A model generated the notes under the pieces. That model saw nothing but the letters and a program-made list of their open reading frames with translations, ran no database searches and was not told the origin of the DNA. From Marivivens niveibacter (lineage in GTDB: Bacteria; Pseudomonadota; Alphaproteobacteria; Rhodobacterales; Rhodobacteraceae), in the NCBI RefSeq assembly GCF_002150005.2, contig NZ_MSPP01000002.1:62001-126000 (forward strand): a stretch of 64,000 nt of DNA. The letters run 5' to 3'. A program made the position numbers and the translations under genes. Of the stretch, positions 26,766-36,698 are shown piece by piece. How positions within the stretch are numbered: position 1 is the first letter of the stretch; each line of letters opens with the position of its first letter.

Positions 26766-27088
26766 GGCTTGCCGCGGGCGTATGGGTGTCGGCCTATCTG
26801 ACGCGCCTACGTCTGGCCGATATTCCGGCCTTTGTCACAGCGCGCGGCGATGAAACGGCGGGCGCTGTGCTGGTAAAACTGAACACATTAGACGGCAACG
26901 CGGCGGCCTATCAGCGGTCTTTTGACCTGATGACGGGCGACCGCAAATGGATGACCCTGATCGAAGGCAGCGATGCAGACGTCGATCAATCCGTCGCCAA
27001 ACAGCGGTCGTTTGACAGCGATCTATGGGTGATCGAAGTCGAAGACCGCATGGGCCGTACATTATTGGACGAACCGGGGCTGGAATGA
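26762..27088 (+). CDS. DUF1491-like protein
   Basis: A 108-aa protein beginning [16 protein letters not shown], matching the DUF1491 family of alphaproteobacteria, which typically sits between era and recO. The function is unknown. A run of Arg/Lys/Asp residues around [16 protein letters not shown] is typical of the family. It overlaps era and recO by four bases each (ATGA). Confidence 0.88.
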   Translation: MRLAAGVWVSAYLTRLRLADIPAFVTARGDETAGAVLVKLNTLDGNAAAYQRSFDLMTGDRKWMTLIEGSDADVDQSVAKQRSFDSDLWVIEVEDRMGRTLLDEPGLE

Positions 27089-27813
27089 TCGAATGGCGGG
27101 ATGAAGGCGCATTGATCGCCGCACGCGCCCATGGCGAAAACGCCATGATCATCGACGTATTCACTCCATCCCGTGGCCGTCACAGCGGCGTTGTGCGGGG
27201 CGGCACCAGCCGCAAAATGGTCGCCACCCTACAGCCCGGCACGCAAATCAGCGTCACATGGAAGGCTCGTTTGGAAACCCATATGGGCAGCTTTACCGTT
27301 GAACCCGTGCGCAGCCGCGCCGCATTGGTGATGAACGACCGACTGGCGCTAAACGGGCTGAACGCAGTCTGCGGGTTGCTGGCCCGCACCCTGCCCGAAC
27401 GCGAACCGCATCCGCCGCTGTATGACCGCACCATAGCGCTGCTGGACCTATTGGGACAAAACGACGTTTGGCCGCTGGCCTATCTGCATTGGGAAATGGC
27501 CCTGCTGGATGAATTGGGGTTCGGCATTGATCTGTCGGCCTGCGCCGTGCGCGGCACGAACGAAGACCTGTGCTATATCTCGCCCAAATCGGGCCGCGCC
27601 GTCAGCGCTCAAGGCGCAGGCGAATGGGCCAGCCGCATGTTGGATCTGGTCCCCGTGATGAAAGGCGAAGGTGACGCCAGCGGAACAGAAATAGCCCGCG
27701 CCATGAAGACTACGGGCTATTTCATTGAAAACCGGTTGTTTGCCGCCCATTCGGGCAAAGCCCCCGCAGCGCGCCAACGATTAATCGACGCGCTACAGCG
27801 GTTACAGGATTAA
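27085..27813 (+). CDS. recO: DNA repair protein RecO
   Basis: A 242-aa RecO, which helps load RecA at gaps with RecR. The N-terminal OB-fold begins [19 protein letters not shown], the family start, and includes [13 protein letters not shown]. The helical C-terminal domain follows. The longer in-frame reading lies inside the DUF1491 gene and is rejected. Its stop and that of the convergent dehydrogenase share TTAA. Confidence 0.95.
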   Translation: MIEWRDEGALIAARAHGENAMIIDVFTPSRGRHSGVVRGGTSRKMVATLQPGTQISVTWKARLETHMGSFTVEPVRSRAALVMNDRLALNGLNAVCGLLARTLPEREPHPPLYDRTIALLDLLGQNDVWPLAYLHWEMALLDELGFGIDLSACAVRGTNEDLCYISPKSGRAVSAQGAGEWASRMLDLVPVMKGEGDASGTEIARAMKTTGYFIENRLFAAHSGKAPAARQRLIDALQRLQD

Positions 27814-29486
27814 CCCAGCAAACGGCGCGCGATCACTTGCGCCTGAATTTCTGCTGCACCTTCAAAGATGTTCAGAATACGGGCGTCGCACAGGATGCGG
27901 CTGATTTTGTATTCCAACGCGAAACCATTGCCGCCGTGGATTTGCAGGCCATTATCCGCACAGGCCCACGCGATACGCGCTCCCAGCAGTTTGGCCATAC
28001 CCGCCTCTAGGTCGCAACGACGATCCGCGTCTTTTTCACGAGCCGAGAAATAGGTCAGCTGGCGTGCGATCATGATTTCAACCGCCATCATCGCCAGCTT
28101 GCCCGACACACGTGGGAAATTGATCAGCGACTGGCCGAACTGTTTACGGTCGATTGCGTATTGCATCGAAACGTCCAGCGCCGATTGCGCCACACCGATT
28201 GCACGTGCTGCGGTTTGGATACGGGCCGATTCAAAGGTCTGCATCAGCTGTTTGAAACCGTTGCCCTCTTCGCCGCCCAGCAGGTTTTCGCCTTTGACTT
28301 TGAAATTATCAAAGCCCAGTTCGTATTCCTTCATGCCGCGGTAGCCCAGAACCTCGATCTCGCCGCCAGTCATGCCTTCGGTCGGGAATGGGTTTTCGTC
28401 GGTGCCTGGTGCCTTTTCCGCCAAGAACATCGACAGACCACGGTAATCGGTGGTGTTCGGATCGGTCCGCGCCAGCAGGGTCATCACGTGGGTACGTGCC
28501 GCGTGGGTGATCCAAGTTTTGTTGCCGGTGATGCTGTAATCGCCATCTTCGCCTTTGACAGCGCGGGTACGCAGCGAACCCAGATCCGAACCCGTGTTCG
28601 GTTCGGTGAACACAGCTGTCGGCAGGATTTCAGCAGACGACAGTTTCGGCAGCCAGTTTTGTTTCTGTTCGTCGGTACCGCCGGCCAAAATCAGCTCTGC
28701 CGCGATTTCCGAACGGGTGCCAAGCGAACCAACACCGATGTAGCCGCGCGACAATTCTTCGGACACGACGCACATGGATGCTTTGGACAGGCCAAAACCA
28801 CCGAACTCTTCTGGAATGGTCAGACCGAAAACGCCCATTTCGGCCAGTTCGTCGATGATTTCCAGCGGGATCAATTCGTCCTTCAGGTGCCATTCGTGCG
28901 CGAATGGTTCGACCTTCTCCAACGCATAACGGCGGAACTGATCGCGGATCATTTCCAGTTCTTCGTCCAGACCAGAGGTGCCGAACATCGTCGCACCGTT
29001 CTGGTCTTGCATCAGTTCAACCAGACGCGAACGCGCGGCCTGCGTATTCGCGGATTGAACCAGCGTGATGATCTCGACCGAATTCAGGTTATCTTGGACA
29101 CCCAGATCGGTCAGGCGCAGGATTTCGCCTTGGGACATCGGAATGCCGCCTTTGATCTGCGCAAGGTATTCGCCAAATGCGATCTGCAGGATCAGCTGTT
29201 CGGTTTCGCCAAATTTATCTTCAGCTTTGGCCGCAACTGCCCAGCCATTCATCTGGCGCAGCGATTCCACATAGGTCGCCAGCCATGCCAGACCGTGTGC
29301 AGCCGCCTGATTCTGTTCAACCAGCCCGCCCGACACGCGACCGTCTTTCATCACGCGCGATTTTACCGATTCTTTTGCGGATTCCAGCAGTTGTTCCACT
29401 GGGGCGATCACCGCGCCCGTTAAATCCAAAAGATTCTCAAGAATTGGCGATGCTGTCATAGCGATGTCCTGTCCGTCGTGAGGCAT
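27810..29486 (-). CDS. mcd: probable (2S)-methylsuccinyl-CoA dehydrogenase
   Basis: A 558-aa acyl-CoA dehydrogenase with an N-terminal extension of about 170 residues before the normal domain (about 175-558). This length and layout match Mcd of the ethylmalonyl-CoA pathway, which oxidises (2S)-methylsuccinyl-CoA to mesaconyl-CoA. The FAD/substrate region shows [18 protein letters not shown] and [10 protein letters not shown], and a late motif is [12 protein letters not shown]. The ATG at 29486 has AGGAG six bases upstream; another ATG lies nine codons later. The specific substrate is inferred from the domain layout, so an ordinary acyl-CoA dehydrogenase remains possible. Confidence 0.78.
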   Translation of the reverse strand: MPHDGQDIAMTASPILENLLDLTGAVIAPVEQLLESAKESVKSRVMKDGRVSGGLVEQNQAAAHGLAWLATYVESLRQMNGWAVAAKAEDKFGETEQLILQIAFGEYLAQIKGGIPMSQGEILRLTDLGVQDNLNSVEIITLVQSANTQAARSRLVELMQDQNGATMFGTSGLDEELEMIRDQFRRYALEKVEPFAHEWHLKDELIPLEIIDELAEMGVFGLTIPEEFGGFGLSKASMCVVSEELSRGYIGVGSLGTRSEIAAELILAGGTDEQKQNWLPKLSSAEILPTAVFTEPNTGSDLGSLRTRAVKGEDGDYSITGNKTWITHAARTHVMTLLARTDPNTTDYRGLSMFLAEKAPGTDENPFPTEGMTGGEIEVLGYRGMKEYELGFDNFKVKGENLLGGEEGNGFKQLMQTFESARIQTAARAIGVAQSALDVSMQYAIDRKQFGQSLINFPRVSGKLAMMAVEIMIARQLTYFSAREKDADRRCDLEAGMAKLLGARIAWACADNGLQIHGGNGFALEYKISRILCDARILNIFEGAAEIQAQVIARRLLG

Positions 29487-29631
29487 GGTCGGCTCCTGAT
29501 TGTGCACTTGCAGAGATAACGATTTCGCAACTGCAGCGCAACTTAATTTCGTTTATTATACGCAGCGACAAACAAAATGTCGCACGGGAATTTCTAGTGC
29601 GTTGTCTTCGTTAAACGTCTAAGCCTGAGGA

Positions 29632-30402
29632 ATGGATGCATTATTTTCGCTGATTTCGCCGGAATTATTGGCCTTTGCTTTTGTCGTGACTGTGATCGCA
29701 GGCACGGTAAAAGGCGCGATCGGATTTGCCATGCCGCTGATTATGATTTCGGGGCTAAGCATTCTGATTGATCCGAAATTGGTGGTCGCGGGAATCATTC
29801 TGCCAATTGTGCTGACCAACATACTGCAGGTGACCAAAGGCGGCCTGAAAAACGCATGGGATGCGCTGATGGAATATCGGACCTATGTGATTCTGGTCTG
29901 CATCATGATCCTAATCACATCGCAGTTCGTGGCCTATGTCTCTGCCGACATGATGTTGCTGGGGTTGGGCGTTATCGTCACGGTCCTATGTGCGATCCAG
30001 ATCGCAGGCGTGCGCGTTGAAATCCCGCCCCACCGCCGAAAGGTCGGTTCGGTCATCGCGGGCATCCTATCGGGCATTCTGGGCGGATTTTCAGGCACAT
30101 GGGGCCCGACAACCGTTTTGTATCTGGTCGCGGTCGACACGCCAAAGGCCAAACAGTTCAGCGTTCAGGGCGTTGTCTATGGCGCTGGCGCTGTGATGTT
30201 GCTGATCGGGCACCTAAAATCGGGTATCCTGAACGCGCAAACCGTGCCGTTTTCACTGGCTTTGATCCCACCGGGCGTGTTGGGCATGTGGATCGGGTTC
30301 AAAATCCATGACCGGATCGATCAGGTTTTGTTCCGCAAAGCAACGCTGTGGGTTTTGCTGATTGCGGGGATCAACCTTGTCCGCCGCGGGATTATGGGCT
30401 GA
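29632..30402 (+). CDS. TSUP (TauE/SafE) family sulfite/anion exporter
   Basis: A 256-aa membrane protein with about eight hydrophobic helices. Its two related halves carry VTVIAGTVKGAIGFAMPLI near the start and IAGILSGILGGFSGTWGPT in the middle, the pattern of the TSUP family. Members export sulfite, sulfoacetate or other organosulfur anions; the substrate here is unknown. The ATG at 29632 has GAGGA close by. It is divergent from mcd and its stop lies in TGATCA, shared with the convergent gene. Confidence 0.85.
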   Translation: MDALFSLISPELLAFAFVVTVIAGTVKGAIGFAMPLIMISGLSILIDPKLVVAGIILPIVLTNILQVTKGGLKNAWDALMEYRTYVILVCIMILITSQFVAYVSADMMLLGLGVIVTVLCAIQIAGVRVEIPPHRRKVGSVIAGILSGILGGFSGTWGPTTVLYLVAVDTPKAKQFSVQGVVYGAGAVMLLIGHLKSGILNAQTVPFSLALIPPGVLGMWIGFKIHDRIDQVLFRKATLWVLLIAGINLVRRGIMG

Positions 30403-30945
30403 TCACGACAGCAGCATATCGCCGCTACACAGGCTTTCGATCGACATTCCTACTGGGGCTGGCACGACGTCAAAAGTAACAGAAAAATGGGTCTGCCCCG
30501 CCTGTTCGATCGCGAATGACCATTCGCCAATCAAGACTTCGTACGGCATATCAAAACGATACATGCCTAGGCTAAAATCCTGATCCGACAGGCTAGGTGT
30601 CCAACGTTGTTCGGTCACCCCATCGGTGCCCATTGGCGGATGACGTACGACGATTTCAGCACCTGGTAATTTAATTCCATCTGCCAACCGCGCCTGAAAA
30701 CCGAAACCCAAATGCTGGATCGCTGGCACTGTTGTGGTTGTCGAAACCACGGTTGGGTCACCAGCGATCACATCAATGGCGCCGATTTCGGTATCCGGCG
30801 CAGGTTCAGAGGCCAGCACTTCGTACGGGCAATGCAACCCGATGTCGCCAACAACGATTGTGGGCTTTGCCTCATATGCAGAAGCGATAGCAGGAATCAG
30901 GGCGAAAACAGTGGTAATCATGCGCATCTTAAACATGGGCGCCAT
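30403..30945 (-). CDS. secreted DUF3859-like protein
   Basis: A 180-aa protein with a signal peptide (FALIPAIASA, about residues 12-21). Its mature part shows CPYEV, VPAIQHLGFGFQARL, VVRHPPMGTDGVTEQ and EVLIGEWSFAIEQ, resembling DUF3859, a periplasmic family of unknown function. Several ATGs are clustered; 30945 is chosen because an AGG lies seven bases upstream. The TGA stop forms half of the TGATCA shared with the TSUP gene. Confidence 0.7.
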   Translation of the reverse strand: MAPMFKMRMITTVFALIPAIASAYEAKPTIVVGDIGLHCPYEVLASEPAPDTEIGAIDVIAGDPTVVSTTTTVPAIQHLGFGFQARLADGIKLPGAEIVVRHPPMGTDGVTEQRWTPSLSDQDFSLGMYRFDMPYEVLIGEWSFAIEQAGQTHFSVTFDVVPAPVGMSIESLCSGDMLLS

Positions 30946-30970
30946 CATCATGCCTAGCTAGGCCATGTCA

Positions 30971-31008
30971 ATAAAAAGGGGCCCGATGCTGTCGCATCAG
31001 ACCCCCAA
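30971..31008 (-). terminator. terminator of pckA
   Basis: On the minus strand GGGGTCTGATGC-GACA-GCATCGGGCCCC is followed by TTTTTATT, about 20 bases after the pckA stop. This is a strong intrinsic terminator. It lies just upstream of the DUF3859-like start, so that gene needs its own promoter or weak read-through. Confidence 0.88.
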
Positions 31009-31028
31009 ATTCGCGTGAGTGGCGCGTA

Positions 31029-32627
31029 TTAGCCGATTGCAGCTGCTTTGACGTCTTCGTCGATGAACGGAACGTACTGAGCAAAGTTATCTGCAAACAT
31101 ATCAACCAGCTTGGATGCCTGCGCATCATAGGCTGATTTGTCAGCCCAAGTTGCACGTGGGTCCAGCAGGGTCGCATCAACGCCAGAAACGGTTACGGGG
31201 ACTTCGAAACCAAAGTTCGGATCCTTGCGGAATGTTGCTTCGGCCAGCGATCCGTCCAGAGCCGCCGACAGCAGCGCGCGGGTTGCTTTGATCGGCATGC
31301 GGCTGCCTGTGCCGTATGCGCCGCCGGTCCAGCCGGTGTTTACCAACCAGCAGGTCGCGCCGTGTGCCGCGATTTTTTCCTGCAACAGTTTGCCATAGGC
31401 CTCTGGGCGGCGCGGCATGAATGGCGCACCGAAACAGGTCGAGAATGTCGGGATCGGTTCGGTCACACCAATTTCGGTGCCTGGTGTTTTCGACGTGAAG
31501 CCCGACAAGAAGTGGTACATCGCCTGCGCAGGTGTCAGACGCGCGATCGGAGGCAGAACACCATATGCGTCACAGGTCAGCATGATGATGTTTTTCGGAT
31601 GACCACCCAGCGCCGAATCCGATGCGTTCGAAATGTAGTGCAGCGGGTACGCACAACGCATGTTGTCGGTGATCGAGTTATCTTCGAAGTCCAGTTCTTT
31701 GTTGTCTTCGTCGTACACCATGTTTTCGATCACGGTGCCGAACATCGAACAGGTCGCGTAGATTTCTGGCTCCGCTTCAGCCGACAGGTTGATGGTTTTC
31801 GCGTAGCAGCCGCCTTCAAAGTTAAAGGTGCCGCGATCCGACCAGCCATGTTCGTCGTCGCCGATCAACACGCGATCAGGGTCAGCCGACAGGGTGGTTT
31901 TACCCGTGCCCGACAGGCCAAAGAAAATCGCGGTGTCGACAGGGTTGCCAACAGCGTGGTTTGCCGAACAGTGCATCGGCATGATGCCCTTTTCAGGCAG
32001 CAGGTAGTTCAACAGAGTGAAAACCGATTTTTTGTTTTCGCCCGCGTATTCGGTGCCCGCGATCAGAATGGTCTTTTTGTCAAAGTTCAGCGCGATCACG
32101 GTTTCCGAACGGCAGCCGTGCTTCTCTGGGTTCGCTTTGAACGATGGGCAGTTGATGATGGTCCATTCTGGATCGAATGCGTCCAGCTCTTCGCGTTCTG
32201 GGCGGCGCAGCATGGTGCGGATGAACAGCGAATGCCATGCCAGTTCGGTCACCATACGCACGTCCAAACGGTGTTCAGGGTCAGCGCCGCCGAACAAATC
32301 CTGTACGAAATAGGTGCCGCCCTTCATGTGCTCCAGAATGTCGCCGTGCAGCACGTCGAATTTGTCCATTTCCATCGGCGCGTTGTTATCCCACCAGATG
32401 GTGTCCTCGACCGATGGGGTGCGAACAACGAATTTGTCCTTTGGCGAACGGCCAGTGTGTTTGCCGGTCGATACCAGCAACGCGCCGCCATTACCCAAGG
32501 TGCTTTCGCCCAATTTCAACGATTCCTGAATAAGCGCAGGCTCCATCAGGTTGTAATAGACATAACCCAGTCCAGTGATGCCTTGATTTTCAAGCTTCAT
32601 GGTTGGGTTGACCCGTCCGTGGTCCAT
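31029..32627 (-). CDS. pckA: phosphoenolpyruvate carboxykinase (ATP)
   Basis: A 532-aa ATP-dependent PEPCK, which makes PEP from oxaloacetate in gluconeogenesis. The kinase loop GLSGTGKTT is at 237-245, preceded by the active-site stretch [11 protein letters not shown], with the metal/ATP region [11 protein letters not shown] after it. The start [12 protein letters not shown] has a GGAGAGAG ribosome binding site. It is divergent from chvI across a 302-base spacer rich in repeats, an arrangement also known in Rhizobiales, where ChvGI and other regulators control pckA. Confidence 0.97.
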   Translation of the reverse strand: MDHGRVNPTMKLENQGITGLGYVYYNLMEPALIQESLKLGESTLGNGGALLVSTGKHTGRSPKDKFVVRTPSVEDTIWWDNNAPMEMDKFDVLHGDILEHMKGGTYFVQDLFGGADPEHRLDVRMVTELAWHSLFIRTMLRRPEREELDAFDPEWTIINCPSFKANPEKHGCRSETVIALNFDKKTILIAGTEYAGENKKSVFTLLNYLLPEKGIMPMHCSANHAVGNPVDTAIFFGLSGTGKTTLSADPDRVLIGDDEHGWSDRGTFNFEGGCYAKTINLSAEAEPEIYATCSMFGTVIENMVYDEDNKELDFEDNSITDNMRCAYPLHYISNASDSALGGHPKNIIMLTCDAYGVLPPIARLTPAQAMYHFLSGFTSKTPGTEIGVTEPIPTFSTCFGAPFMPRRPEAYGKLLQEKIAAHGATCWLVNTGWTGGAYGTGSRMPIKATRALLSAALDGSLAEATFRKDPNFGFEVPVTVSGVDATLLDPRATWADKSAYDAQASKLVDMFADNFAQYVPFIDEDVKAAAIG

Positions 32628-32929
32628 TTGTCTCTCTCCTGATTGTGGGAGCCTGTTGCTCCGGGATAGGGGCCCACATAGCACCATGATTTTCCATCAG
32701 AAAAGGCGGGTTTGTCGCAGTTAGCGCAATCATTTTCGTGTTAGCGCAACCTGTTAGCGCGACCATACGACCAAGGCCGCAAATCGGACCAATTGGTCGA
32801 TTCTGTTAGGCGTAACTGTTTACGCAAACAGTCCGAATCGCAGTTTCCGATTGATTCGCTCGCAGAAAAAATGCGAAAACTGTCGGTAAAAACGGCAGTT
32901 CAAAAAATTCAGGCTAAAGGGATCATCCC
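32628..32929. other. pckA-chvI divergent regulatory region
   Basis: A 302-base gene-free spacer. From left to right it holds a GTTAGCGC repeat cluster (about 32720-32762), a perfect palindrome GACCAATTGGTC (32787-32798), the dyad GTTA-GGCG-TAAC (32805-32816) and the inverted repeat ACTGTTT-ACGC-AAACAGT (32815-32832). The chvI ribosome binding site AAAGGGATC follows. It must carry both promoters; their -35/-10 boxes could not be fixed. Confidence 0.7.
32720..32762. repeat. direct repeats GTTAGCGC in the pckA promoter region
   Basis: GTTAGCGCAA occurs at 32720 and 32740, exactly 20 bases apart (two helix turns), and GTTAGCGCGA at 32753. They are probable half-sites for a repressor or activator with a GTTA-GCGC-TAAC type operator, supported by a nearby two-sided version at 32805-32816. 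The regulator is not identified; LacI-family PckR is a candidate by analogy. Confidence 0.6.
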
Positions 32930-33634
32930 ATGCACAAAATCGCGCTGGTCGACGACGACCGCAATATTCTGACTTCGGTCGCCATGACGCTAGAGGCTGA
33001 AGGTTTCGAAATCGAAACATATAACGACGGCCAACAAGCGCTGGATGCTTTTAACAAAAAGCTGCCCGATCTGGCTGTGCTGGATATCAAAATGCCGCGC
33101 ATGGACGGGATGGACCTGCTGCAGCGCCTACGCCAAAAGACAAACATGCCGGTTATCTTTCTGACCTCGAAAGACGACGAAATTGACGAGGTTCTTGGCC
33201 TACGCATGGGTGCAGATGACTACGTCAAAAAACCTTTTAGCCAGCGTCTATTGGTTGAACGCATCCGGTCTCTGCTGCGCCGTCAGGACGCGCTGAACGG
33301 GGTCGAAGTTGAAACCGTCGAAGAAGACAACAAAGTCATGACGCGAGGCCAGCTAACCATGGACCCGCTGCGCCACGCGGTGAAATGGAAAGATCGTGAC
33401 GTGTCCCTGACCGTCACCGAATTCCTACTGCTGCAGGCCCTGGCCCAGCGTCCGGGCTTTGTAAAATCCCGCGACCAGCTGATGGATGTGGCCTATGATG
33501 ATCAGGTCTATGTTGATGACCGCACCATCGACAGCCACATTAAACGTCTGCGCAAAAAGATGCGTCAGGTCGACGGTGAATTCAGCGCGATCGAAACGCT
33601 GTATGGCATCGGCTATCGCTATAACGAAGAGTAA
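32930..33634 (+). CDS. chvI: response regulator ChvI
   Basis: A 234-aa OmpR-type regulator. The receiver domain has Asp8-Asp10 and the phospho-acceptor Asp52 in [15 protein letters not shown], with Lys in VKKPFS. The C-terminal winged helix ends [14 protein letters not shown]. In alphaproteobacteria ChvGI senses envelope or acid stress and controls exopolysaccharide and metabolic genes. It is followed four bases later by chvG and is divergent from pckA. Confidence 0.94.
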   Translation: MHKIALVDDDRNILTSVAMTLEAEGFEIETYNDGQQALDAFNKKLPDLAVLDIKMPRMDGMDLLQRLRQKTNMPVIFLTSKDDEIDEVLGLRMGADDYVKKPFSQRLLVERIRSLLRRQDALNGVEVETVEEDNKVMTRGQLTMDPLRHAVKWKDRDVSLTVTEFLLLQALAQRPGFVKSRDQLMDVAYDDQVYVDDRTIDSHIKRLRKKMRQVDGEFSAIETLYGIGYRYNEE

Positions 33635-33637
33635 CCG

Positions 33638-35371
33638 ATGACTGCCAACCCGCAAATCGATGTTCGTGATCTACGCTCTGTCCGCAATGCGGCACAGAAA
33701 TCGGACATCGTTTTGGGGGATGAATATATTTCGCCCGAAACGACGATGGACCGTGAAATTCTGGATCGTCGCCGTCGTCGCGGGCTGATTACGCTCAATC
33801 GCTCTCCGTTGGCGCGCAAGATCATCACGTTCAACCTGCTGGCCATTTTGATCCTTGTTGGCGGCGTATTGTGGATGAACCCGTCGCGCGACAACCTCGC
33901 GTTCCAACGTGCGTCAGGGCTGGTAAACGAAGCTGAGCTGATCGCCGATGTGTTCGAGGCGCAGCTACCCGACAGCGCACCGGTCAATTTGATCACAGGC
34001 GATGGCATCAACGTCCCCGAAACCTTGGCAGGTTTGGACCTGCGGGGCGGCGTCCAAGTCTATGTGTTCGATCCCAATGAAACGCTGATCGTATCAGAAA
34101 CAGCCCCAGATCGTCCCACAATCGACGGCCTAAGCTACAGAGACGATGGCACCATCATTACCGATTTTTTAAATTGGATATGGGAAGGTTTGGCCGGACT
34201 GTTCAATTCGGAACCCGATACCAATATTTCGGCTGATCCGATTGAAACCGCACAAACCGATGTGGCCCTAACGTTGACTGATGGCACGCAGGTGCATTCT
34301 GAATTCAACAACGACGGTTTGACCACATTCCGCGTTAGCACCCCAATCATGCAAGGCGACACACCTGTAGGCGTTGTTGTTCTGGTCGGCGCCGCTGGCG
34401 AATTAGACGCGCTTGTCAGACGCGAACGCGAACAGGTCCTGCAGATGTTCGTGATCGGCATTCTGGTGTCCATCGGACTATCGCTCATCCTTGCCTCTAC
34501 CATCGCCAATCCGCTGGCAGACCTTGCAGCAGCGGCAGAGGCTGGCCGCGACCGAAATGCACGTAAAATGTCACCCGGCCGTGTACGTATCCCTGACCTG
34601 ACCGCACGCCCTGATGAAATCGGCCGTCTATCGGGCGCACTGCGCGGCATGGTTGCGGCGCTCTATGATCGCATCGAAGCGAACGAACAATTTGCAGCCG
34701 ACGTGGCCCATGAAATCAAAAACCCGCTGGCATCGCTTCAATCGGCGGTCGGCACAATGCGGGTCGCCAAACGCGACGATCAGCGTGAAAAACTGCTTCA
34801 GGTCATCGAACATGATGTGGTGCGCCTAGATCGTCTGGTCAGCGATATTTCCAACGCATCCCGCCTGGATGCCGAGCTGGTGAAAGAAGACGAAACCGAA
34901 TTCGATCTTTTGGAAATGTTGGGCAACTTGAACCAGTTCTTGGGCGAACAAGCCCGCGACAAAGGCATCGAATACCTAACCGACCTGCCAACTGGGCCGA
35001 TTATGATTGCTGGCCTCGAAGGGCGATTGGCCCAAGTTTTCGTCAACTTGATCACCAATGCGATTTCATTCTGCGAAGATGGCGACGCCATTCGCGTCTG
35101 GGCGCGCAAACGCGAAAACCGCATTCTTGTGGTTGTCGAAGACACCGGACCAGGCATTCCGGATGGCGCGTTGACCAAAGTTTTTAAACGGTTCTATTCC
35201 GAACGCCCCGCTGGCCAGTTTGGCAATAACTCAGGACTGGGCCTCGCGATCTCAAAACAAATCGTCGAAGCCCACGGCGGCGTTATCTGGGCCGAAAACA
35301 TTCGCCCCACAGACGCAGACATTACATCCGACCCGCTGGGTGCGCGTTTTGTCGTCGGCCTGCCTGTCTAA
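33638..35371 (+). CDS. chvG: sensor histidine kinase ChvG
   Basis: A 577-aa membrane kinase. The cytoplasmic N-terminus contains DIVLGDEYISPETTMDREI. The two membrane helices (about 63-80 and 268-285) enclose a periplasmic sensor domain. A HAMP-like linker follows, then the dimerisation domain with the phospho-acceptor His358 in DVAHEIKNPLASL. The ATPase domain has the N box (NLITNAISFC), G1 (DTGPGIP) and G2 (GLGLAISKQI). It should phosphorylate ChvI. In related bacteria a periplasmic ExoR-type inhibitor controls it; none is in this window. Confidence 0.93.
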   Translation: MTANPQIDVRDLRSVRNAAQKSDIVLGDEYISPETTMDREILDRRRRRGLITLNRSPLARKIITFNLLAILILVGGVLWMNPSRDNLAFQRASGLVNEAELIADVFEAQLPDSAPVNLITGDGINVPETLAGLDLRGGVQVYVFDPNETLIVSETAPDRPTIDGLSYRDDGTIITDFLNWIWEGLAGLFNSEPDTNISADPIETAQTDVALTLTDGTQVHSEFNNDGLTTFRVSTPIMQGDTPVGVVVLVGAAGELDALVRREREQVLQMFVIGILVSIGLSLILASTIANPLADLAAAAEAGRDRNARKMSPGRVRIPDLTARPDEIGRLSGALRGMVAALYDRIEANEQFAADVAHEIKNPLASLQSAVGTMRVAKRDDQREKLLQVIEHDVVRLDRLVSDISNASRLDAELVKEDETEFDLLEMLGNLNQFLGEQARDKGIEYLTDLPTGPIMIAGLEGRLAQVFVNLITNAISFCEDGDAIRVWARKRENRILVVVEDTGPGIPDGALTKVFKRFYSERPAGQFGNNSGLGLAISKQIVEAHGGVIWAENIRPTDADITSDPLGARFVVGLPV

Positions 35372-35374
35372 AAC

Positions 35375-35788
35375 GTGTCAAACGATCCAATCAATGCTCA
35401 CGGATCATGCGTTGCCTATCAGGGCCGCGCAGCGCTGATCATAGGTGGATCTGGTTCGGGGAAATCGACGCTCGCACTGCAATTGATGTCGATGGGCTGC
35501 GATCTGGTGGCCGACGACCGCACCGACATTTACCCCGATTTAACCGTCCGTGCCCCAGCCACAATCAAGGGGCTGATCGAAGCACGCGGCATAGGTATTT
35601 TACGTGCACAGCCCGTTTCGGCACAACTTTTGCTAGTAGTAGACTTAGACCGCATTGAAACGGAACGCCTGCCTCAAACACGACACACGACATATCACAA
35701 ACATGCAATCCCGCTAATATATCGAGTAACAGGCGTTCACTTCCCATTTGGGATACTGCAATATCTGAAAGAAGGCCGACAGGATTAA
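35375..35788 (+). CDS. hprK: HPr kinase/phosphorylase, short alphaproteobacterial form
   Basis: A 137-aa protein containing only the kinase core. The Walker A loop is GGSGSGKST (24-32) and the HprK signature ARGIGIL is at 69-75. The regulatory N-terminal domain of firmicute HprK is absent, as is normal in alphaproteobacteria. It should phosphorylate HPr on Ser47 (gene at 37094). It starts with GTG three bases after chvG. Confidence 0.92.
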   Translation: MSNDPINAHGSCVAYQGRAALIIGGSGSGKSTLALQLMSMGCDLVADDRTDIYPDLTVRAPATIKGLIEARGIGILRAQPVSAQLLLVVDLDRIETERLPQTRHTTYHKHAIPLIYRVTGVHFPFGILQYLKEGRQD

Positions 35789-35792
35789 CCCC

Positions 35793-36698
35793 ATGCTAGA
35801 TGCGCCGGAAAAACAGGATCTGATTTTGGTGACAGGCCCATCGGGTGCTGGTCGCACAACCGCAGTCCGCGCATTAGAAGACATCGGGTTCGAGGTCATC
35901 GACAACCTGCCGCTATCATTGCTTGACCGCCTGATCGAAGGTAGCCCGCTGGATCGTCCGTTGGCGTTGGGTCTGGATGTCCGCAATCGCGATTTTACGG
36001 TCAATGGTGTGATCGATACGATTGACCGTTTGGGCGTCGATCCACGTGTCGATCTAAAGGTTCTATTTCTGGATTGTGCAGATGACGTATTGATCCGCCG
36101 TTTTTCTGAAACACGCCGTAGGCATCCGCTGGCGGACTCTGACGATCCAATTGTTGGTATCCGCAAAGAAAAAGAGCTGATGCAACCGATCCGCACCCGC
36201 GCTGAATTTCTGATCGACACCAGCGCCATGAGCCCTCACGAAGCGCGGCTAGAGGTTCAACGATGGTTTTCCAGTGACCACGATCAGTTGCTATCGGTGG
36301 CGACACAGTCTTTTTCATACAAACGCGGCCTACCTCGAGGGCTGGATTTCGTCTTTGACTGCCGTTTCTTGCGCAATCCCCATTGGGATCCGGAACTACG
36401 GGCATTGGATGGGACAACTGACGATGTTCAGTCCTACGTGACCCAAGACGAACGGTTTGCGCCGTTTTTCAATCACGTCAAATCCATGATTGAATTACTA
36501 CTGCCGGCATTTCGTGATGCGGGTAAAACGCACCTCTCCATCGGGTTTGGGTGTACCGGAGGGCAACACCGTTCAGTCACAATGACCGAACTGCTGTCCA
36601 AGGCTCTTGCAGATGATGGCTGGCGGGTGTCTAAACGCCATCGGGAAATAGAACGCCAAACTGAAACAGGTTTGGCTGATCGGGGTGAACACGCGTGA
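35793..36698 (+). CDS. rapZ: RNase adapter protein RapZ
   Basis: A 301-aa RapZ. The P-loop-like site is GPSGAGRTT (15-23), with Arg in place of the usual Lys, followed by ALEDIGFEVIDNLP. The C-terminal domain has GCTGGQHRSV, the binding site for glucosamine-6-phosphate in enteric RapZ. In enterics it directs RNase E to GlmZ; its role in alphaproteobacteria is less clear. It lies between hprK and the PTS genes, as usual. Confidence 0.92.
   Translation: MLDAPEKQDLILVTGPSGAGRTTAVRALEDIGFEVIDNLPLSLLDRLIEGSPLDRPLALGLDVRNRDFTVNGVIDTIDRLGVDPRVDLKVLFLDCADDVLIRRFSETRRRHPLADSDDPIVGIRKEKELMQPIRTRAEFLIDTSAMSPHEARLEVQRWFSSDHDQLLSVATQSFSYKRGLPRGLDFVFDCRFLRNPHWDPELRALDGTTDDVQSYVTQDERFAPFFNHVKSMIELLLPAFRDAGKTHLSIGFGCTGGQHRSVTMTELLSKALADDGWRVSKRHREIERQTETGLADRGEHA

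Noticed and set aside
28161-29423. 420-aa plus-strand reading frame opposite the Mcd-like gene
   Set aside because: Fully within the dehydrogenase on the other strand, with no family resemblance and no ribosome binding site; a shadow of codon bias.
31362-32642. 426-aa plus-strand reading frame opposite pckA
   Set aside because: Antisense shadow of pckA with unusual residue content and no known motifs.
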